From Allolobophora icterica (Eukaryota > Annelida > Clitellata > Crassiclitellata > Lumbricidae), in contig OY744616.1 in the NCBI GenBank assembly GCA_963556255.1, forward strand, positions 33,845,121 through 33,909,120: a stretch of 64,000 nucleotides of DNA, in the 5' to 3' direction. Under the pieces are notes generated by a model. The model searched no databases. It worked only from the letters and a program-made list of their open reading frames with translations, and was not told the DNA's origin. Below are positions 62,265 through 64,000 of the stretch, in pieces. Within the stretch, counting starts at the first letter, position 1. Each line of letters opens with the position of its first letter. Made by a program: the position numbers and the translations under genes.

Positions 62265-62800
62265 GCCGCAGGGGTGTGCGAGCCGTACGGTAGCACAGGG
62301 CCCGCAACTTAGAGGGGAGCCCGAAAATGTCACAGAAAATTACAGCCTAATAATAACATGCTGGTTTCGATTAAAAAAGTCAAATGGTACCAGAGCCGTA
62401 GCCAGGATTTTATTTTGGGGGGTGTTTTCTGTTTCGGGGGGTGTTTTCTGTTTCGGGGGGTGTTTTCTCGTCCTTAAGCAAGCCGACAATCAACCGAGTC
62501 AACCGACCAAGGGGTTTGTAGTTAGTAAATGCATTATTTTATTTTTACATTATTTAATTTCGGGGGTGTTTAAACACCAAAAACACCCCCTAGCTACGGC
62601 CTTGAATGGTACCAACAGTTTAGTTTGTTTCAAAAAATATTAGCGCTATAATATTTTAACTTTAAATTATACTTGTTGTACTTATTAACAATCTACTAAA
62701 ATAAAACGATTAGCAATGAAAAACAATTTGATTTGTGTCATGGAGGCCCGTACAGTAGGCCTATACTCTGCACAAGGCCCGAAATATCGTAAGGCTGGCA
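62265..62800 (+). mobile_element. hAT-type repeat, host of a nested MITE
   Basis: Same family as 23380-23665 (there inverted). GTGTGCGAGCCG and CACAGGGCCCGCAACTTAG begin it, and CTCTGCACAAGGCCCGAAAT lies near the right. It carries TAGGCCTA at 62756. Confidence 0.7.
62391..62603. mobile_element. Nested hAT MITE with 8-bp target duplication
   Basis: Perfect duplication AATGGTAC (62383-62390 and 62604-62611). Termini CAGAGCCGTAGCCAGG and, inverted, CAAGGCCGTAGCTAGG. Repeated GGGGGGTGTTTTCTGTTTC inside. Confidence 0.88.
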
Positions 62801-63127
62801 CGGCGCAGAGACCTTGAATACGAGTTACTGGAACCGTTACCGTATACGGAGACTAAACCAAGCAAATTCTAATCGAATATGGAACTACTTCAGCGCAATT
62901 ATCACAATGCCCAACGCATCGATCGAAGATAGCTTCTTGGCTAAACTGAATTGCAAAAACATGCTGCATGTAACCTAACCAGTAGAAATTCCTGAAGCTT
63001 CCTAGACCGGGAGAAGGAGTAAACGAAGGATAAACATCAATTGTCCACTCTAAGCTTGATAACTGTAATTCCATTTTGCTCAATACGAATCCATCCAAGA
63101 TATGCGTCTACAACTCATCTAAAATTC

Positions 63128-63740
63128 TATCGCCCGAGCTGTTACCCGGACACTCAAGCGTCACCATATCACTCTCGTTCTTAAATCACTCCAGTGGCTG
63201 CACATCCATGAGCGCATCCACTTCGAAGTCCTGTCACTAACCTTTAAGTCACTACAATACTCCCAGCCAAAGTACCTTCGCGACCTCTTCACGATCCTGC
63301 AATCTCGGTCCACCCGTTCATCTTCATATCTCACTTTCTCCCGTCCCTCAGTTACTACTACTGGACTCAAGTTATCCAACCGATCCATATCCCACACTGA
63401 ACCTCAACTCTGAATTCCGCATATTCTCAGTTCCTCCACCAATACCGCCACTCACTCACCGTCATCTGCCTCAGGCTCCTTTGCTCATCACCCTACAGGC
63501 TTTTCTACTCCAAATTGAAGCCTCGCCTCTTCTAGAATTCCTACCATAATCCATCCGGTCCTCTTCCTTCCATAGTTTCTTGACCTCAACGAAACCCGCT
63601 GCAACGGCTGCTCTGCCTCTCTCTGGTCTCTCTGACAATCGGACTCGGACCTCCAATGGACATCGATCTCTAGATAACCCCTCTGATACGGCGCAGAGCT
63701 CATGAACAAGCTGGTGCTCTGCGCTTAGCTTCAGAGTAGC
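63128..63740 (+). pseudogene. CR1/L2-like LINE polymerase C-terminal fragment
   Basis: LKSLQWLHIHERIHFEVLSL, TFKSLQ and PKYLRDLFTI match the family C-terminus; later frames are broken by stops. The 3' end GCGCTTTAGAAATTTGGTG is LINE-like. Confidence 0.75.
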
Positions 63741-63879
63741 GCTTTAGAAATTTGGTGTTTATGATTGTGATTACGAGAAGAGTCCTTTAGATTGGAGTAT
63801 ATCAGATCGTATTAGCACACAGAGAACAAACTACGGCGGGAGATCAGTTCCTTTAATTAGGCTAACCTCTAACATCGAT

Positions 63880-63915
63880 TGTCAAGAAATGTTAGCGACT
63901 TCATTTTCTGCTACT
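63880..63915 (-). mobile_element. SINE family A fragment
   Basis: AATGTTAGCGACTTCATTTT matches the body of the family A SINE. Too short to say more. Confidence 0.5.
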
Positions 63916-64000
63916 TAGGTGGAGTTTATGGCAGTTTTATTTCCTGTACCACAAAATAAGAACTCAGCTACAATAATTAAACTAATTGGTAGCTACTTCC

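Overview
The window is 64 kb of eukaryotic, intron-containing nuclear DNA, AT-rich and heavily loaded with microsatellites, tRNA-derived SINEs, non-LTR retrotransposon fragments and many DNA-transposon families. Gene content and repeat style point to a marine invertebrate. The two foldback elements with about 15-bp sub-repeats and 8-bp target duplications resemble the TU elements described from sea urchin, so an echinoderm is my best guess, but the species cannot be fixed from sequence alone. One 200-base assembly gap (6301-6500) is present.

Three protein-coding genes can be supported. (1) A single-exon rhodopsin-class GPCR on the + strand (20603-22054, 483 aa), with a truncated tandem copy of its 5' end about 2.6 kb upstream. 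(2) A complete 14-exon SLC5-family sodium/solute cotransporter on the - strand (49113 down to 33729, 682 aa). All splice phases join, one intron is GC-AG, and introns are packed with repeats. (3) The first four coding exons of an ABCC (MRP1-like) ABC transporter on the + strand (55520-61896), covering most of the TMD0 region. Its fourth donor is also of GC type, and the gene continues past the window. The SLC5 and ABCC genes are divergently oriented, about 6.4 kb apart.

Layout: 1-12 kb holds microsatellites, a hAT remnant, a palindromic element, a SINE, a duplicated 0.57-kb segment beside the gap, a hAT MITE and a LINE 3' fragment. 12-15 kb holds a Helitron-like element, foldback element 1 and an inverted-repeat/minisatellite complex. 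16-20.7 kb is a tandem segmental duplication that includes the GPCR 5' end, with a LINE inserted in the second copy. 22-34 kb is gene-poor, with hAT MITEs, a mariner nested in a MULE/SWIM-type pseudogene, and a 2-kb unclassified DNA transposon. 33.7-49.1 kb is the SLC5 gene. 49.2-55.5 kb holds hAT elements and SINEs. 55.5-62 kb is the ABCC 5' region, and 62-64 kb holds repeats.

The most unusual signal is the palindromic octamer TAGGCCTA: I count 21 copies where about one is expected. Where a homologous or consensus sequence without it can be read (a hAT repeat, the GPCR duplicate, the LINE reverse-transcriptase motif), the difference is an insertion of 6 bp at a TA, TA becoming TA-GGCC-TA. 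Related 9-mers (TAGGGCCTA/TAGGCCCTA) are also frequent. This is the form expected for excision scars of a TA-targeting transposon whose ends are GG...CC.
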